Positions 16,076 through 25,565 of a stretch of DNA of 45,292 nt are shown piece by piece. A program made the translations under genes and the position numbers. Under the pieces are notes generated by a model that ran no database searches, was not told where the DNA came from, and worked only from the letters and a program-made list of their open reading frames with translations. Positions within the stretch are counted from its first letter, which is position 1, and each line of letters starts with the position of its first letter. Origin of the DNA: Oscillospiraceae bacterium (lineage in GTDB: Bacteria; Bacillota; Clostridia; Oscillospirales; Oscillospiraceae); NCBI GenBank assembly GCA_020025655.1, contig JAHHRR010000013.1, forward strand, positions 1-45,292, read 5' to 3'.

Positions 16076-17176
16076 TTAAACAATTTTTCTTAGCTGCTGG
16101 CAGCAATATCTGACCTGCTGAGGGGTATTAAACGGAGAGAAGCTGAATCTGACCGTTCCGCTTTCGATAGTTCCTGCGCTTTCATGGGCAAGAGGTGCGC
16201 AGTGAAGCCCGCTTCTTACGCATATTCCTGCTTTTGCCAGTGTTTCGGCTATGGTTTCAGGTTCATATTTTTTATGCCTCAAGGACACAACTCCGCCCTG
16301 CGGTTCTCCTGTAAAAAGTTCGTATTCTGAATCTTTCAGGTTGGAAACCATTATATTTGAAAGCTTTTTCTCATGTTCAAAAATGTTTTTTGTCCCCCTG
16401 TGCTTTACAAATTCTATTCCCGCCCTCAGTCCGGCAATACCGCATACATTGTGCGTTCCTGCCTCCAGTCTGTCCGGAAGATACTCCGGCATAAACTTTG
16501 AAGCGCTGTCTGAACCCGAACCGCCCTCCATAAGCGGTTTAGCTCCGTTTCCGGCAATCAAAATTCCAGTCCCCTGCGGGCCATACAGTCCTTTATGCCC
16601 CGGCATTGCAATAAATTCTGCGCCCAGTTCTTTCATGTTAACATCCAGTATTCCCGCCGACTGCGACGCATCCACAATAAGCGGCACGGAATTTTCACGA
16701 CAGATTTCTGCCACTTCATAGATAGGGAGAATAAATCCGAATGCGTTTGAGACATGGGTGCAGACTGCAAAATCCGCTCTTTTTATATTTTCCTTAAACT
16801 CGTCTATGACTTTTTGCTTGTTAAACAATTCCCTGCCGACAACAATTACATTTGCCTCCGCCGCATAAAGTGGTCTTACAACTGAATTATGCTCAAACCC
16901 CGAAACAAGTACATTACTGCCTTTATGCACCATGGATTTTATCGCAATATTGAGACCATGTGTTGCATTCATTGTAAACACTATATTTTCAGGATCATCA
17001 ACATCAAAAAGCTCTGCCGCCGCTATTCTGCAATCAAAAAGTTCTTTTGCGGCTCGCATAGCCGGTTCGTGGGCTCCCCTGCCGGGACTTGCCATGGTTT
17101 TCATGGCATTCATAGATGCTTTATAAACAGCTTGGGGCTTCAGAAGGCTTGTTGCCGCATTATCGAAATATATCAT
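16076..17176 (-). CDS. Cysteine desulfurase-like class V aminotransferase
   Basis: A 366-residue PLP enzyme of the NifS/SufS/CsdA type. It starts MIYFDNAATS; the PLP lysine is Lys195 in MPGHKGLYG; the active-site cysteine is Cys326 in RSGLHCAPLAHE. Such enzymes release sulfur (or selenium) from cysteine (or selenocysteine) as a persulfide. It overlaps the preceding DUF3343 gene by four bases. No iscU, sufU, thiI or mnmA lies nearby, so it is not the usual Fe-S or tRNA-thiolation desulfurase by context. The DUF3343 partner hints at a sulfur or selenium delivery role. Confidence 0.88.
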   Translation of the reverse strand: MIYFDNAATSLLKPQAVYKASMNAMKTMASPGRGAHEPAMRAAKELFDCRIAAAELFDVDDPENIVFTMNATHGLNIAIKSMVHKGSNVLVSGFEHNSVVRPLYAAEANVIVVGRELFNKQKVIDEFKENIKRADFAVCTHVSNAFGFILPIYEVAEICRENSVPLIVDASQSAGILDVNMKELGAEFIAMPGHKGLYGPQGTGILIAGNGAKPLMEGGSGSDSASKFMPEYLPDRLEAGTHNVCGIAGLRAGIEFVKHRGTKNIFEHEKKLSNIMVSNLKDSEYELFTGEPQGGVVSLRHKKYEPETIAETLAKAGICVRSGLHCAPLAHESAGTIESGTVRFSFSPFNTPQQVRYCCQQLRKIV

Positions 17177-17424
17177 ACCGGCATCTCCTCATAATCTCCG
17201 TCCCCGTTCTGTTTATATACCTTGCCTCTCAGCATTCCGTTATTTTTAAGAACCAGAACAGCCTGATCTAAAAATTTATAAATACTCAGCGCATAGCCGC
17301 AGCCGGCCGGAGTCAGACATTGTGGCGCTTTTACGATGGATGAGCTCAGTCCGAAATGCTCAAGCAGCCGTTTTGACCGCTGTGCATAGGTCAGAGATCT
17401 GCACATAATAAGATAGTGATTCAT
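17173..17424 (-). CDS. DUF3343 domain protein (putative Se/S carrier)
   Basis: An 83-residue protein starting MNHYLIMCRSLTYAQRSKRLLE, with TPAGCGYALSI near the middle; both are features of DUF3343, annotated as a putative Se/S carrier family. The conserved cysteine of TPAGCGY could carry a persulfide. The stop overlaps the start of the cysteine desulfurase-like gene by four bases, so the two are coupled and probably act together: desulfurase as donor, this protein as acceptor. That is inference from context. The start is supported by GGAG six bases upstream. Confidence 0.8.
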   Translation of the reverse strand: MNHYLIMCRSLTYAQRSKRLLEHFGLSSSIVKAPQCLTPAGCGYALSIYKFLDQAVLVLKNNGMLRGKVYKQNGDGDYEEMPV

Positions 17425-17442
17425 ATAGACTCCACTCCCGTT

Positions 17443-17478
17443 ATAAAAAACTCCGCAGGACAGTTCTGTCCTGCGGAG
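17443..17478 (-). terminator. Intrinsic terminator after ispF
   Basis: A 13-base-pair perfect stem (CTCCGCAGGACAG with CTGTCCTGCGGAG, two-base AA loop) followed on the minus strand by TTTTTTATA. It lies 70 bases after the ispF stop and before the DUF3343 gene, closing the ybaK-uvrA-...-ispF operon. Confidence 0.92.
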
Positions 17479-17548
17479 CAGTTATTTTTAATATATCCAA
17501 ACAGAGAACTGCTATAACATTCTATGCTGCAATTCTCAATTTGCTAAA

Positions 17549-18022
17549 TCAGGCTTTTTCGATAAGGGCCACAGCATGAGCTGAAATTCCAAGTCCCTCG
17601 CCTGTAAAGCCCATTTTTTCCTCAGTGGTAGCCTTTACGCTTACATCATCCACGGATATCTCCATTGCCTCTGCAAGTCTCTTTCTCATATTCTCTATGT
17701 AAGGAGAGAGCTTAGGACGCTGTGCAATAACAGTGCAGTCTACATTTGAAATTCTATATCCGTGTTCTGCAACAACCTTGCACACTTCCTTCAAAAGCTC
17801 AATACTGTCTGCGCCGGAATACTCCGGATCGTTATCGGGAAAGAGCTTTCCGATATCGCCCAGTGCAGCAGCACCCAGAAGAGAATCCATAAGCGCATGG
17901 GTCAGCACATCGGCATCCGAATGACCCAGAAGTCCCTTTTCATAAGGTATTTCAATTCCGCCCAGAATGAGCTTTCTGTCCTCTACCAGTCGGTGAACAT
18001 CATAGCCGTGACCGATTCTCAC
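17549..18022 (-). CDS. ispF: 2-C-methyl-D-erythritol 2,4-cyclodiphosphate synthase
   Basis: Fifth enzyme of the MEP isoprenoid pathway, converting CDP-methylerythritol phosphate to the cyclodiphosphate. The 157 residues have the zinc-binding start MRIGHGYDVH (Asp8, His10), LLGHSDADVLTHALMDSLLGA and a C-terminal VKATTEEKMGFTGEGLGI. It uses a GTG start that overlaps the ispD stop by four bases (GTGA). ispD-ispF adjacency is common. Confidence 0.97.
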   Translation of the reverse strand: MRIGHGYDVHRLVEDRKLILGGIEIPYEKGLLGHSDADVLTHALMDSLLGAAALGDIGKLFPDNDPEYSGADSIELLKEVCKVVAEHGYRISNVDCTVIAQRPKLSPYIENMRKRLAEAMEISVDDVSVKATTEEKMGFTGEGLGISAHAVALIEKA

Positions 18023-18747
18023 TTGATTTCACCCCTGTTCCTTAAAATTGCCTCTGCAATAAAGAAATCTCTGGGAGTGGTAAGCTTGATATTATCCTCG
18101 TCACCGGTGACCGTAAATGTCTTTACACCCATCATAGCCATAGCAGAGCAGTCATCAGTAAGCTGAAGTTTTTCGGTTACAGCTTTAGTAAGTGCGCCCT
18201 TTATAAGGTCGGCACTGAACACCTGAGGAGTCTGAACTCTGACGACCTTTTCTCTGTCAACGGAGTTAACGACTACGCCCTCTTCGTCAACTTCTTTCAG
18301 GGTATCGGTATTTTTAAGCACAGGAACGGCGGATAAATGCTCCCATGCGGAATATACAGTGCGTTTAATTATAAGATCGGTTACAAGCGGTCTTGCGCCG
18401 TCATGGATAGCAATAAGCTTTGCTTTGGGATTCACCTCAGATACACCGGCAAGAGCAGATTCCATACGGCTTGAACCGCCGCAGACGACTTTCTGAACCT
18501 TTGTTATACCGAATTTTGTGCAGGCATCGGCAATTTCTTCGATTCTGTCTGCTTTGGTAACAACGATGATCTCATCCACAAGCTTAGAATTTTCAAAGGC
18601 TTTGAGTGTTCTGGCAAGAACAGGCATACCGCCCAGATTTGCCATAATCTTATCACTGCCCATACGCTTGGAGCTGCCTGCGGCAACTACAACAACAGAG
18701 CAATGAGGGGTCTCTTCCTTTTTCTTGAACAGATTGTTTAAATTCAT
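18019..18747 (-). CDS. ispD: 2-C-methyl-D-erythritol 4-phosphate cytidylyltransferase
   Basis: Joins CTP to methylerythritol phosphate in the MEP pathway. The 242 residues have the nucleotide-binding loop VVAAGSSKRMGSDK, the AIHDGARPLVT motif and the C-terminal LTDDCSAM. An extra N-terminal stretch (about 15 residues, MNLNNLFKKKEETPH) precedes the core; GGAGG before this ATG supports the start. It is followed by ispF with a four-base overlap. Confidence 0.96.
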   Translation of the reverse strand: MNLNNLFKKKEETPHCSVVVVAAGSSKRMGSDKIMANLGGMPVLARTLKAFENSKLVDEIIVVTKADRIEEIADACTKFGITKVQKVVCGGSSRMESALAGVSEVNPKAKLIAIHDGARPLVTDLIIKRTVYSAWEHLSAVPVLKNTDTLKEVDEEGVVVNSVDREKVVRVQTPQVFSADLIKGALTKAVTEKLQLTDDCSAMAMMGVKTFTVTGDEDNIKLTTPRDFFIAEAILRNRGEIK

Positions 18748-18776
18748 AAAAAGCTCCTCCCAATCCTACGCCGAAG

Positions 18777-19808
18777 TTAAGCCTTAAGCTGTCTCCGGCG
18801 ATAGAAGTTCATCATACCGTCCTGCATATCATCAAGGTATTTGAGCATTTTACCTGCGCCGTATGCTGCGCATGAAATGGCATCATCTACAACTACTGTA
18901 CGGATTTCGGTACTGCGCTCAATCAACCTGTCGATACCGTAAATAAGGCTTCCGCCGCCTGACATTATTATACCGTTTTTATCAAGGTCCCCGATCAGCT
19001 GAGGAGGAGTTCTCTCCAAAACAGCATGAATTGCTTCGAGAATAGAGTTCATAGGCTCGACAAAAGCTTCTATAAGCTCATTTGCGCTGATTTCAACAGT
19101 CTTGGGGCGACCATTTGCGAGATTTCTGCCCTTGATTTCTTCAACGCCGATATCAGGGTGCTGAATAAGGCATCCTATATTTCTCTTGAGTTCCTCCGCA
19201 GCGGTAATGCCTACAAGCATATTATACTTGCGGCGGATATACTTTACAATAGCTTCATCAAAGCTGCTTCCTGCGACTTTGACAGACTCACATTCAACGA
19301 CACCGCCTGCGGATACAACTGCAATATCAGTTGTGCCGCCGCCGATATCAATAATCATGTGACCGTCGGGCTTTGAGATATCAACGCCTGCACCAAGTGC
19401 AGTTGCAACCGCAGTTTCAAGAAGGTAAACCTTTCTTGCACCGGCTTCGATTGCAGCGTCAATAACAGCTCTCTCTTCAACACCTGTAATGCTGCTGGGA
19501 ACGCAGCAGAGAATACGGGGTTTAAAGAAGCTGAAGGAAGTAATTCTGTTAACAAGCTCTCTGAGCATCTGGGATGCCATCTCATAGTCAGAGATAACAC
19601 CGTTGCAGATAGGATGAATATCAACAATATTGGCAGGAGTACGTCCGAGCATTTTCTGAGCATCCTGTCCGACCTTTAAAATCTTACCGCTGAACTTATC
19701 CACGGCAACCACGGTAGGCTCTCTTGAAACGACACCCTTACCCTGCTCAAAAAGCATGGTGGATGAAGTACCCATATCAACTGCAATATCTCTTTCAACT
19801 ATGAGCAT
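18777..19808 (-). CDS. MreB/Mbl family actin-like rod-shape protein
   Basis: A 343-residue bacterial actin that guides cell-wall elongation. ATP-site motifs are visible: DMGTSSTMLF near the start, IDIGGGTTDIAVVS in the middle and MSGGGSLIYGIDRLI near the end; an RRKYN segment resembles MreB polymer contacts. A GAGGTGA site precedes the ATG. It is not followed by mreC, mreD or a penicillin-binding protein but by ispD, so it may be an Mbl/MreBH-type paralogue. Which of the three it is cannot be decided from sequence alone. Confidence 0.92.
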   Translation of the reverse strand: MLIVERDIAVDMGTSSTMLFEQGKGVVSREPTVVAVDKFSGKILKVGQDAQKMLGRTPANIVDIHPICNGVISDYEMASQMLRELVNRITSFSFFKPRILCCVPSSITGVEERAVIDAAIEAGARKVYLLETAVATALGAGVDISKPDGHMIIDIGGGTTDIAVVSAGGVVECESVKVAGSSFDEAIVKYIRRKYNMLVGITAAEELKRNIGCLIQHPDIGVEEIKGRNLANGRPKTVEISANELIEAFVEPMNSILEAIHAVLERTPPQLIGDLDKNGIIMSGGGSLIYGIDRLIERSTEIRTVVVDDAISCAAYGAGKMLKYLDDMQDGMMNFYRRRQLKA

Positions 19809-19826
19809 TAAATTTCACCTCAAAAA

Positions 19827-20483
19827 TTATCTTAATTTGCTGCTGCACGCCACAGTCGCCGCAAATATCTCAGCAGCACCGTTTTCGTGCAGGATTCGGG
19901 CACACTCCGAAAGGGTTGCCCCGGTAGTAACTATATCATCTATTAAAAGTATACGTTTCCCTTTTATGCTGTCCGGTGCGCAGGCTTTATAAACGCCTTT
20001 TACATTAGCCCTGCGCCGTGCAGGACCGCCGGTACCCGACTGAGCAGGATTATCTACTGTCTTTTCAATAAGCTTACGGCTTTCAATGCCAAAACGTCCG
20101 CTTAAATCTTCCGCAAGAAGTTCTGCCTGATCGTATCCCCGATGGCGATATCGTTTTTTACTTAACGGTACCCAAGAGATAATATCGCAGGTAATGCCCA
20201 TTTCGTCAATAGATTTTGCCATAAATTCACCATAAATTTCCGAATATGCGGATAATCCGTGGAATTTATAGCGCCGAAGGGAATGTTTTACGTGCTTCAT
20301 ATAATAAAACGGCGCAGCGCAGCAGGCTGCATAACGGATATTAACATGAACCGCATGATCAACATTATAAGGAAGTTCATCAATACATCTGCTGCATACC
20401 TTCTGCCCGTTTTCCGTAAAACTATGACAGAAAGCGCAGCGGGTGGGGTAAATCAGTTCCAGAACATAGTCAAGCAGGCTCAT
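19827..20483 (-). CDS. comFC: ComFC-like phosphoribosyltransferase-domain protein
   Basis: A 218-residue ComF/GntX family protein. A four-cysteine zinc finger is at Cys16, 19, 30 and 33 (CAFC...CSRC), and the C-terminal PRTase domain has RILLIDDIVTTGAT. ComFC supports natural transformation in Bacillus and other bacteria, working with the ComFA helicase; no comFA is in this window. It overlaps recD2 by four bases (ATGA), an association with recombination that fits DNA uptake or processing. Confidence 0.88.
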   Translation of the reverse strand: MSLLDYVLELIYPTRCAFCHSFTENGQKVCSRCIDELPYNVDHAVHVNIRYAACCAAPFYYMKHVKHSLRRYKFHGLSAYSEIYGEFMAKSIDEMGITCDIISWVPLSKKRYRHRGYDQAELLAEDLSGRFGIESRKLIEKTVDNPAQSGTGGPARRRANVKGVYKACAPDSIKGKRILLIDDIVTTGATLSECARILHENGAAEIFAATVACSSKLR

Positions 20484-22705
20484 GATTTTATCCCGCAGAG
20501 TTCTCTGATTCTGGCTCTCAGGGCAGAATATCTGTTTGCGACATGGTAGCTGTCAATCATCTGGTAGGCAGTTCTGTCATCGCCCACAAGCACAAGCAGC
20601 TCCCTTGCTCTTGTAACAGCCGTATAAAGCACACCCCTTGTCATAAGTCTCTGAGAACCGTTATTAAGAGCCAGAATTACCGCTCTGTATTCACTTCCCT
20701 GAGATTTATGCACTGTCATCGCCCATGCGTGTTCAAGCTCCGTCAGAAGTTCAAAGCCGTATGTAGCAATTCTGCCGTCAAAGTCCAGTGTCAGGCTTTC
20801 GGTTTCATTATCAATAGACTTTATAAAGCCTATATCTCCGTTGAAGATTCCGCTGCCGCTTTCCAGACCGTTGCTGCTCTTCCACATTATATCATAGTCA
20901 TTGCGGATTTGCATAACTCTATCTCCCTCACGGAAGACAAAATCACCGAAAAGTTTTTCCTTTTTATCTTTGGACGGCGGATTTAAAACAGACTGCAGCT
21001 TCTTATTAAGATTAATTGTTCCGAGTTCGCCTTTTCTTTGCGGCGTCAGAACCTGTATATCCTCAGACGGGATATGCATTTTATTCGGAAGTCTTGTAGA
21101 GCACAGTTCTGCAATAGTTTCTATTGCGCTTGTCGCATCAAGCCTTTTAAGGCGGAAGAAATCGCCCCGATTTTCAGAAAGATTAGGATGCTCTCCCCTG
21201 TTTATCATGTGGGCATTGCGTACAATCCTGCTGTCCTCATCCTGTCTGAAAATCTCTGTCAGGCGGACAACCGGCACAACCCCGCTCCGTATAACAGCCG
21301 AAAAAACCTTGCCCGGTCCCACTGAGGGCAGCTGATCTGCGTCACCTACCATTACAAGTCTTGCATCAATCGGCATTGCCTTCAAAAGTGCATCCATCAG
21401 TGATATATCTACCATAGAGCTTTCATCAAGGATAACAGCACCGCAATCCAGCTGGTCATCTTCATTTTTAGTGAATACAACCCTGTCCCCGTCCTCGTCA
21501 AACTTCGCCTCCAGCAGTCTGTGAATGGTGGAAGCATCCCGTCCTGTCAGTTCGCTCATTCTCTTGGCAGCTCTTCCGGTCGGCGCAGTAAGCACGGTTT
21601 TAATGTTCAGTTTATCGAACATCGTGAGAATTGCTTTTATAATAGTAGTCTTACCTGTTCCGGGGCCGCCGGTAATAACTACAATCTGATTATCAAGTGC
21701 AAGATGCAGAGTTTCCTTCTGGCGCTCTGCATATTTTATTTTCTGTGAAGCTTCAAGTTCGCTTATAATTTTCGGAATATCGACATTTTCTATGGGCTTA
21801 TTTTTGCACATATGTGCAATTCTTTCCGCCGCATCACTTTCGGCTTCATACAGCTCGGGAAGGTAACAGGCTTCACAGCCCGCAACCACATCATACTTTA
21901 ACATACCGTTCTGTATAAGCTTATCAATACTTTCATACGTATCCTCAGGTTCAACGCCTATAAGCTGTGCAGTTACTGCCGCCAGTTTATTTTTCGGAAT
22001 AAAGCAGTGGCCGTTTCCGGTATTGTATTTAAGCTCGAATATAACCGCCGCATCTATTCTGCTGCGGCTGAAAGAATCAAAGCCCATCTCAAGTGCCAGC
22101 CTGTCCGCTTCGGAGAAGCTGCCGCCTATGTGGGCGGATGCCAGAATATACGGATTGTCTCTGAGAATTTCCAGTGCCGTATCTCCGTAGTATTTATACA
22201 TTCTCATGGCAAGAATAGGCCGCAGTCCGAATGAGCACACGAATTCCATGAGACGTCTGACTCCGGCCTGCTGGCTGAAGTTTTTAGAAATCTGGATTGC
22301 CTTCTGACGGCTGATTCCACGAATCGTACACAGCTCCTCAGGGCTGCTTTCCAGAACATCAAGGCTTCTCTCGCCGAACCTGTCAACTATTACAGCAGCA
22401 GTGGCAGGGCCGATGCCCTTTACCGCTCCTCCGGCAAGGTATTCGTATATAGCCTTTGTGCCGGTAGGCATAAGTCTCTGGGCAAATTCCGCCGCAAACT
22501 GTCTGCCGTGGACACTGTGGGTTTTCCAGTTGCCGCTTACTATCATAGTTTCGCCTGCGGAAGCATAAGGGAAAACACCCACCACTGTCACAAGCTCACC
22601 GTTTTCGTCCTGAAGCCGTAAAACGGTGTAGCCGTTCTCTTCGTTTTTATATATAACGGAGTCTACTGTACCCGCCAATTCAATTAGTTCATTTTCCTGA
22701 TCCAT
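20480..22705 (-). CDS. recD2: RecD2/TraA family ATP-dependent DNA helicase
   Basis: A 741-residue SF1 5'-3' helicase. An N-terminal OB-like domain is followed by helix-hairpin-helix repeats (VKGIGPATAAVIVDRFG; LCTIRGISRQKAIQISK), then the motor domain with Walker A GGPGTGKTTI, ILDESSMVD, GDADQLPSVGPG and the C-terminal HKSQGSEY...YTAVTRAR. RecD2 works without RecBC, in repair and replication. The open frame runs 13 codons further up to a TTG, but the ATG at 22705, giving MDQENELIELAG, has GGAG ten bases upstream and is preferred; this also avoids overlap with uvrA. Confidence 0.94.
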   Translation of the reverse strand: MDQENELIELAGTVDSVIYKNEENGYTVLRLQDENGELVTVVGVFPYASAGETMIVSGNWKTHSVHGRQFAAEFAQRLMPTGTKAIYEYLAGGAVKGIGPATAAVIVDRFGERSLDVLESSPEELCTIRGISRQKAIQISKNFSQQAGVRRLMEFVCSFGLRPILAMRMYKYYGDTALEILRDNPYILASAHIGGSFSEADRLALEMGFDSFSRSRIDAAVIFELKYNTGNGHCFIPKNKLAAVTAQLIGVEPEDTYESIDKLIQNGMLKYDVVAGCEACYLPELYEAESDAAERIAHMCKNKPIENVDIPKIISELEASQKIKYAERQKETLHLALDNQIVVITGGPGTGKTTIIKAILTMFDKLNIKTVLTAPTGRAAKRMSELTGRDASTIHRLLEAKFDEDGDRVVFTKNEDDQLDCGAVILDESSMVDISLMDALLKAMPIDARLVMVGDADQLPSVGPGKVFSAVIRSGVVPVVRLTEIFRQDEDSRIVRNAHMINRGEHPNLSENRGDFFRLKRLDATSAIETIAELCSTRLPNKMHIPSEDIQVLTPQRKGELGTINLNKKLQSVLNPPSKDKKEKLFGDFVFREGDRVMQIRNDYDIMWKSSNGLESGSGIFNGDIGFIKSIDNETESLTLDFDGRIATYGFELLTELEHAWAMTVHKSQGSEYRAVILALNNGSQRLMTRGVLYTAVTRARELLVLVGDDRTAYQMIDSYHVANRYSALRARIRELCGIKS

Positions 22706-22736
22706 ATCAGCATTTCTCCGTTTCTCTTTCTGTATT

Positions 22737-25562
22737 TCAGTCAAGCAAAGGCTTCAGGAACTGGCCTGTGTAGCTACTCTCGCAGCGGGCGCAGTCCTCC
22801 GGAGTACCTGCAAAAACAAGCTCTCCGCCGCCGTCGCCCCCCTCAGGTCCAAGATCAATAATATGGTCTGCAACCTTGATGACATCAAGATTATGCTCAA
22901 TTACAACCGCTGTATTTCCTACATCCACAAGTCTGTTCAGTATATCAATAAGCTTATGGACATCAGCCACATGAAGTCCGGTTGTCGGCTCGTCCAGAAC
23001 ATATACAGTATTTCCCGTGCTGCGCTTGGAAAGCTCTGTTGCAAGTTTTACTCGCTGAGCTTCGCCGCCGGAAAGCGTTGTGCTTGACTGTCCGAGCTTT
23101 ACATATCCCAGACCTACATCATAAAGAGTCTGAAGCTTGTTTATGATTTTGGGCTGAGCCGCAAAGAAGGAGCAGGCCTCCTCAACAGTCATTTCAAGCA
23201 CATCTGCAATACTTTTTCCTTTATATTTGACCTGCAAAGTCTCCCTGTTATATCTCTTGCCGCCGCATACATCGCAGGGCACATAAACATCGGGCAGAAA
23301 ATGCATTTCTATTTTCACAAGTCCGTCACCGGCGCAGGCTTCGCAGCGTCCGCCTTTTACGTTAAAGGAAAAACGTCCCTGAGTATAACCCCTGAGCTTT
23401 GCATCCTGAGTGGAAGCAAAAAGCTCCCTTATATCATTGAATACGCCCGTATAGGTAGCAGGGTTTGAACGGGGTGTTCTTCCAATGGGGCTCTGGTCAA
23501 GGCAAATTACCTTATCCACGTTTTCGAGTCCCAGAATTCCGTCGGATTTTCCGGGTCTTACCTTAACTCTGTTCTTTTCCGCCGCAAGAGTCTTGTAGAA
23601 AATCTCATTTATAAGCGAGGACTTTCCGCTGCCGGAAACTCCTGTAACGCACACGAGCTTTCCGAGGGGAATTTCAACGTCAATGCCCTTGAGGTTATTT
23701 TCTCTGGCATTTTTTATTATAAGGCTTTTCCCTTTGCCCGCTCTGCGTTTTTCCGGTACAGGTATTTTCTTCCTGCCGCTTAAATACTGTCCGGTGATGG
23801 ATTCCTCACAGGCACAAATATCATCAATAGTACCTGCGCAAACCACTTCTCCGCCTTTGAGTCCCGCTCCGGGGCCTATATCTACAATATAATCGGCGGC
23901 CCGCATAGTATCCTCATCATGCTCTACAACAATGAGAGTGTTACCCAGATCACGAAGCCTTTTCAGAGTATTTAAAAGCTTTTCGTTATCTCTCTGATGC
24001 AGTCCTATACTGGGTTCATCCAGAATGTAAAGCACACCCATGAGGCTGGAGCCGATCTGTGTTGCAAGTCTTATTCGCTGGCTTTCACCGCCGGAAAGAG
24101 TTGCCGCACTTCTGGAAAGAGTGAGGTATCCAAGACCTACACTCTGTAAAAATCCAAGTCTGGCTTTGATTTCCTTAATAATGCGCTCGGCAATTATCAT
24201 ATCTTTTTCGCTGAGCTGAAGGTTATCTATAAATTCTATTGCCTTTATCACAGATAAGTCAGTAAAATCAGCAATATTCATGCCGCCGACAGTAACCGCA
24301 AGGGGAGCTTTTTTAAGTCTCCTGCCGCCGCATTCCTTGCACGGAATCTGCGACATACACTCTTCAATCTCAGCCCGCACAGCAGGGCTCTGGCTTTCTT
24401 TATATCTGCGCTCAAGGTTATTTACAAGGCCCTCGAACTCACGGTTAATAACTCCGTAGCCATCAGTCTTTTCGTACTTGAGCTGTAAAGGCTGACCTTT
24501 TGTGCCGTAAAGTATGGCGTCAATGGCCTCTTTAGAGAAATTCTTAACCGGCTCTGTAAGCTTGAATTTATAGCGTTTTGCAAGAGCCTCGAAGTACATT
24601 CTCGAAATGCTGTCACCCTTTACATTTCCCCAGCCTGGAGCGGTAATGGCGCCTTCCATTATACTCAGCTCTGGATTTGGAATTATAAGCTCAGGGTCAA
24701 CCAGCATCTGCATACCAAGGCCCGTACAGCTGGGGCACGCACCCTGAGGGCTGTTGAATGAGAACATTCTTGGAGTAAGCTCTTCTATCGAAATACCGCA
24801 GTCCTCACAGGCATAGTTCTGGGAAAACACCAGAAGTTCTTCCTCTTTCACAAGGTCGATATACAGGATACCTCCTGAAAGTGAAAGGGCAGTTTCCGCC
24901 GAATCTGTAAGTCTTCTTTCGATTTCAGGCTTTATTACAAGTCTGTCTACAACAATTTCGATGTTGTGTTTTTTATTTTTTTCAAGCTTTATTTCCTCTG
25001 AGAGGTCGTAAATTATTCCGTCCACTCTCACTCGAACATAGCCTGATTTTTTTGCATCCTCAAAAACCTTTACGTGCTCCCCTTTTCTGCCGCGCACAAC
25101 GGGAGACAGCACCTGAATTCTGCTGCCTTCGGGAAGCTCCATAATTTTATCAACCATCTGGTCGATGCTCTGCTGCTTAATCTCTTTTCCGCACTTCGGG
25201 CAATGGGGCACACCGACTCTTGCCCACAGAAGTCTCAGATAGTCATAAATTTCAGTAACCGTACCTATTGTGGAGCGGGGATTCTTTGAAGTTGTTTTCT
25301 GATCTATTGAAATAGCAGGAGAAAGGCCCTCAATATAGTCTACATCGGGCTTGTCCATCTGTCCCAGAAACATTCTGGCATATGCGCTCAGGCTCTCCAC
25401 ATATCTGCGCTGGCCCTCGGCATAAATGGTATCAAAAGCAAGGCTTGACTTACCGCTGCCTGAGAGGCCGGTAAAAACAATCATCTTGTCTCGTGGAATT
25501 TCAAGATCAATATTTTTCAGATTATTTTCTCTTGCACCTTTTATAAAAATGCTGTTCTGCAT
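22737..25562 (-). CDS. uvrA: UvrABC excinuclease subunit A
   Basis: The damage-recognition ATPase of nucleotide excision repair, 941 residues. Both ABC-type ATPase modules are complete: Walker A GLSGSGKSS (32-40) and GVSGSGKSSL in the second half, with the paired signatures LSGGESQRIRLA and LSGGEAQRVKLA. Zinc modules are seen as CPKCGKE, CEDCG...CPSCTG and CEACAGDG...CDVCGG. uvrB and uvrC are not in this window. It starts three bases after the ybaK stop, so they share a transcript. Confidence 0.98.
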   Translation of the reverse strand: MQNSIFIKGARENNLKNIDLEIPRDKMIVFTGLSGSGKSSLAFDTIYAEGQRRYVESLSAYARMFLGQMDKPDVDYIEGLSPAISIDQKTTSKNPRSTIGTVTEIYDYLRLLWARVGVPHCPKCGKEIKQQSIDQMVDKIMELPEGSRIQVLSPVVRGRKGEHVKVFEDAKKSGYVRVRVDGIIYDLSEEIKLEKNKKHNIEIVVDRLVIKPEIERRLTDSAETALSLSGGILYIDLVKEEELLVFSQNYACEDCGISIEELTPRMFSFNSPQGACPSCTGLGMQMLVDPELIIPNPELSIMEGAITAPGWGNVKGDSISRMYFEALAKRYKFKLTEPVKNFSKEAIDAILYGTKGQPLQLKYEKTDGYGVINREFEGLVNNLERRYKESQSPAVRAEIEECMSQIPCKECGGRRLKKAPLAVTVGGMNIADFTDLSVIKAIEFIDNLQLSEKDMIIAERIIKEIKARLGFLQSVGLGYLTLSRSAATLSGGESQRIRLATQIGSSLMGVLYILDEPSIGLHQRDNEKLLNTLKRLRDLGNTLIVVEHDEDTMRAADYIVDIGPGAGLKGGEVVCAGTIDDICACEESITGQYLSGRKKIPVPEKRRAGKGKSLIIKNARENNLKGIDVEIPLGKLVCVTGVSGSGKSSLINEIFYKTLAAEKNRVKVRPGKSDGILGLENVDKVICLDQSPIGRTPRSNPATYTGVFNDIRELFASTQDAKLRGYTQGRFSFNVKGGRCEACAGDGLVKIEMHFLPDVYVPCDVCGGKRYNRETLQVKYKGKSIADVLEMTVEEACSFFAAQPKIINKLQTLYDVGLGYVKLGQSSTTLSGGEAQRVKLATELSKRSTGNTVYVLDEPTTGLHVADVHKLIDILNRLVDVGNTAVVIEHNLDVIKVADHIIDLGPEGGDGGGELVFAGTPEDCARCESSYTGQFLKPLLD

Positions 25563-25565
25563 ACA

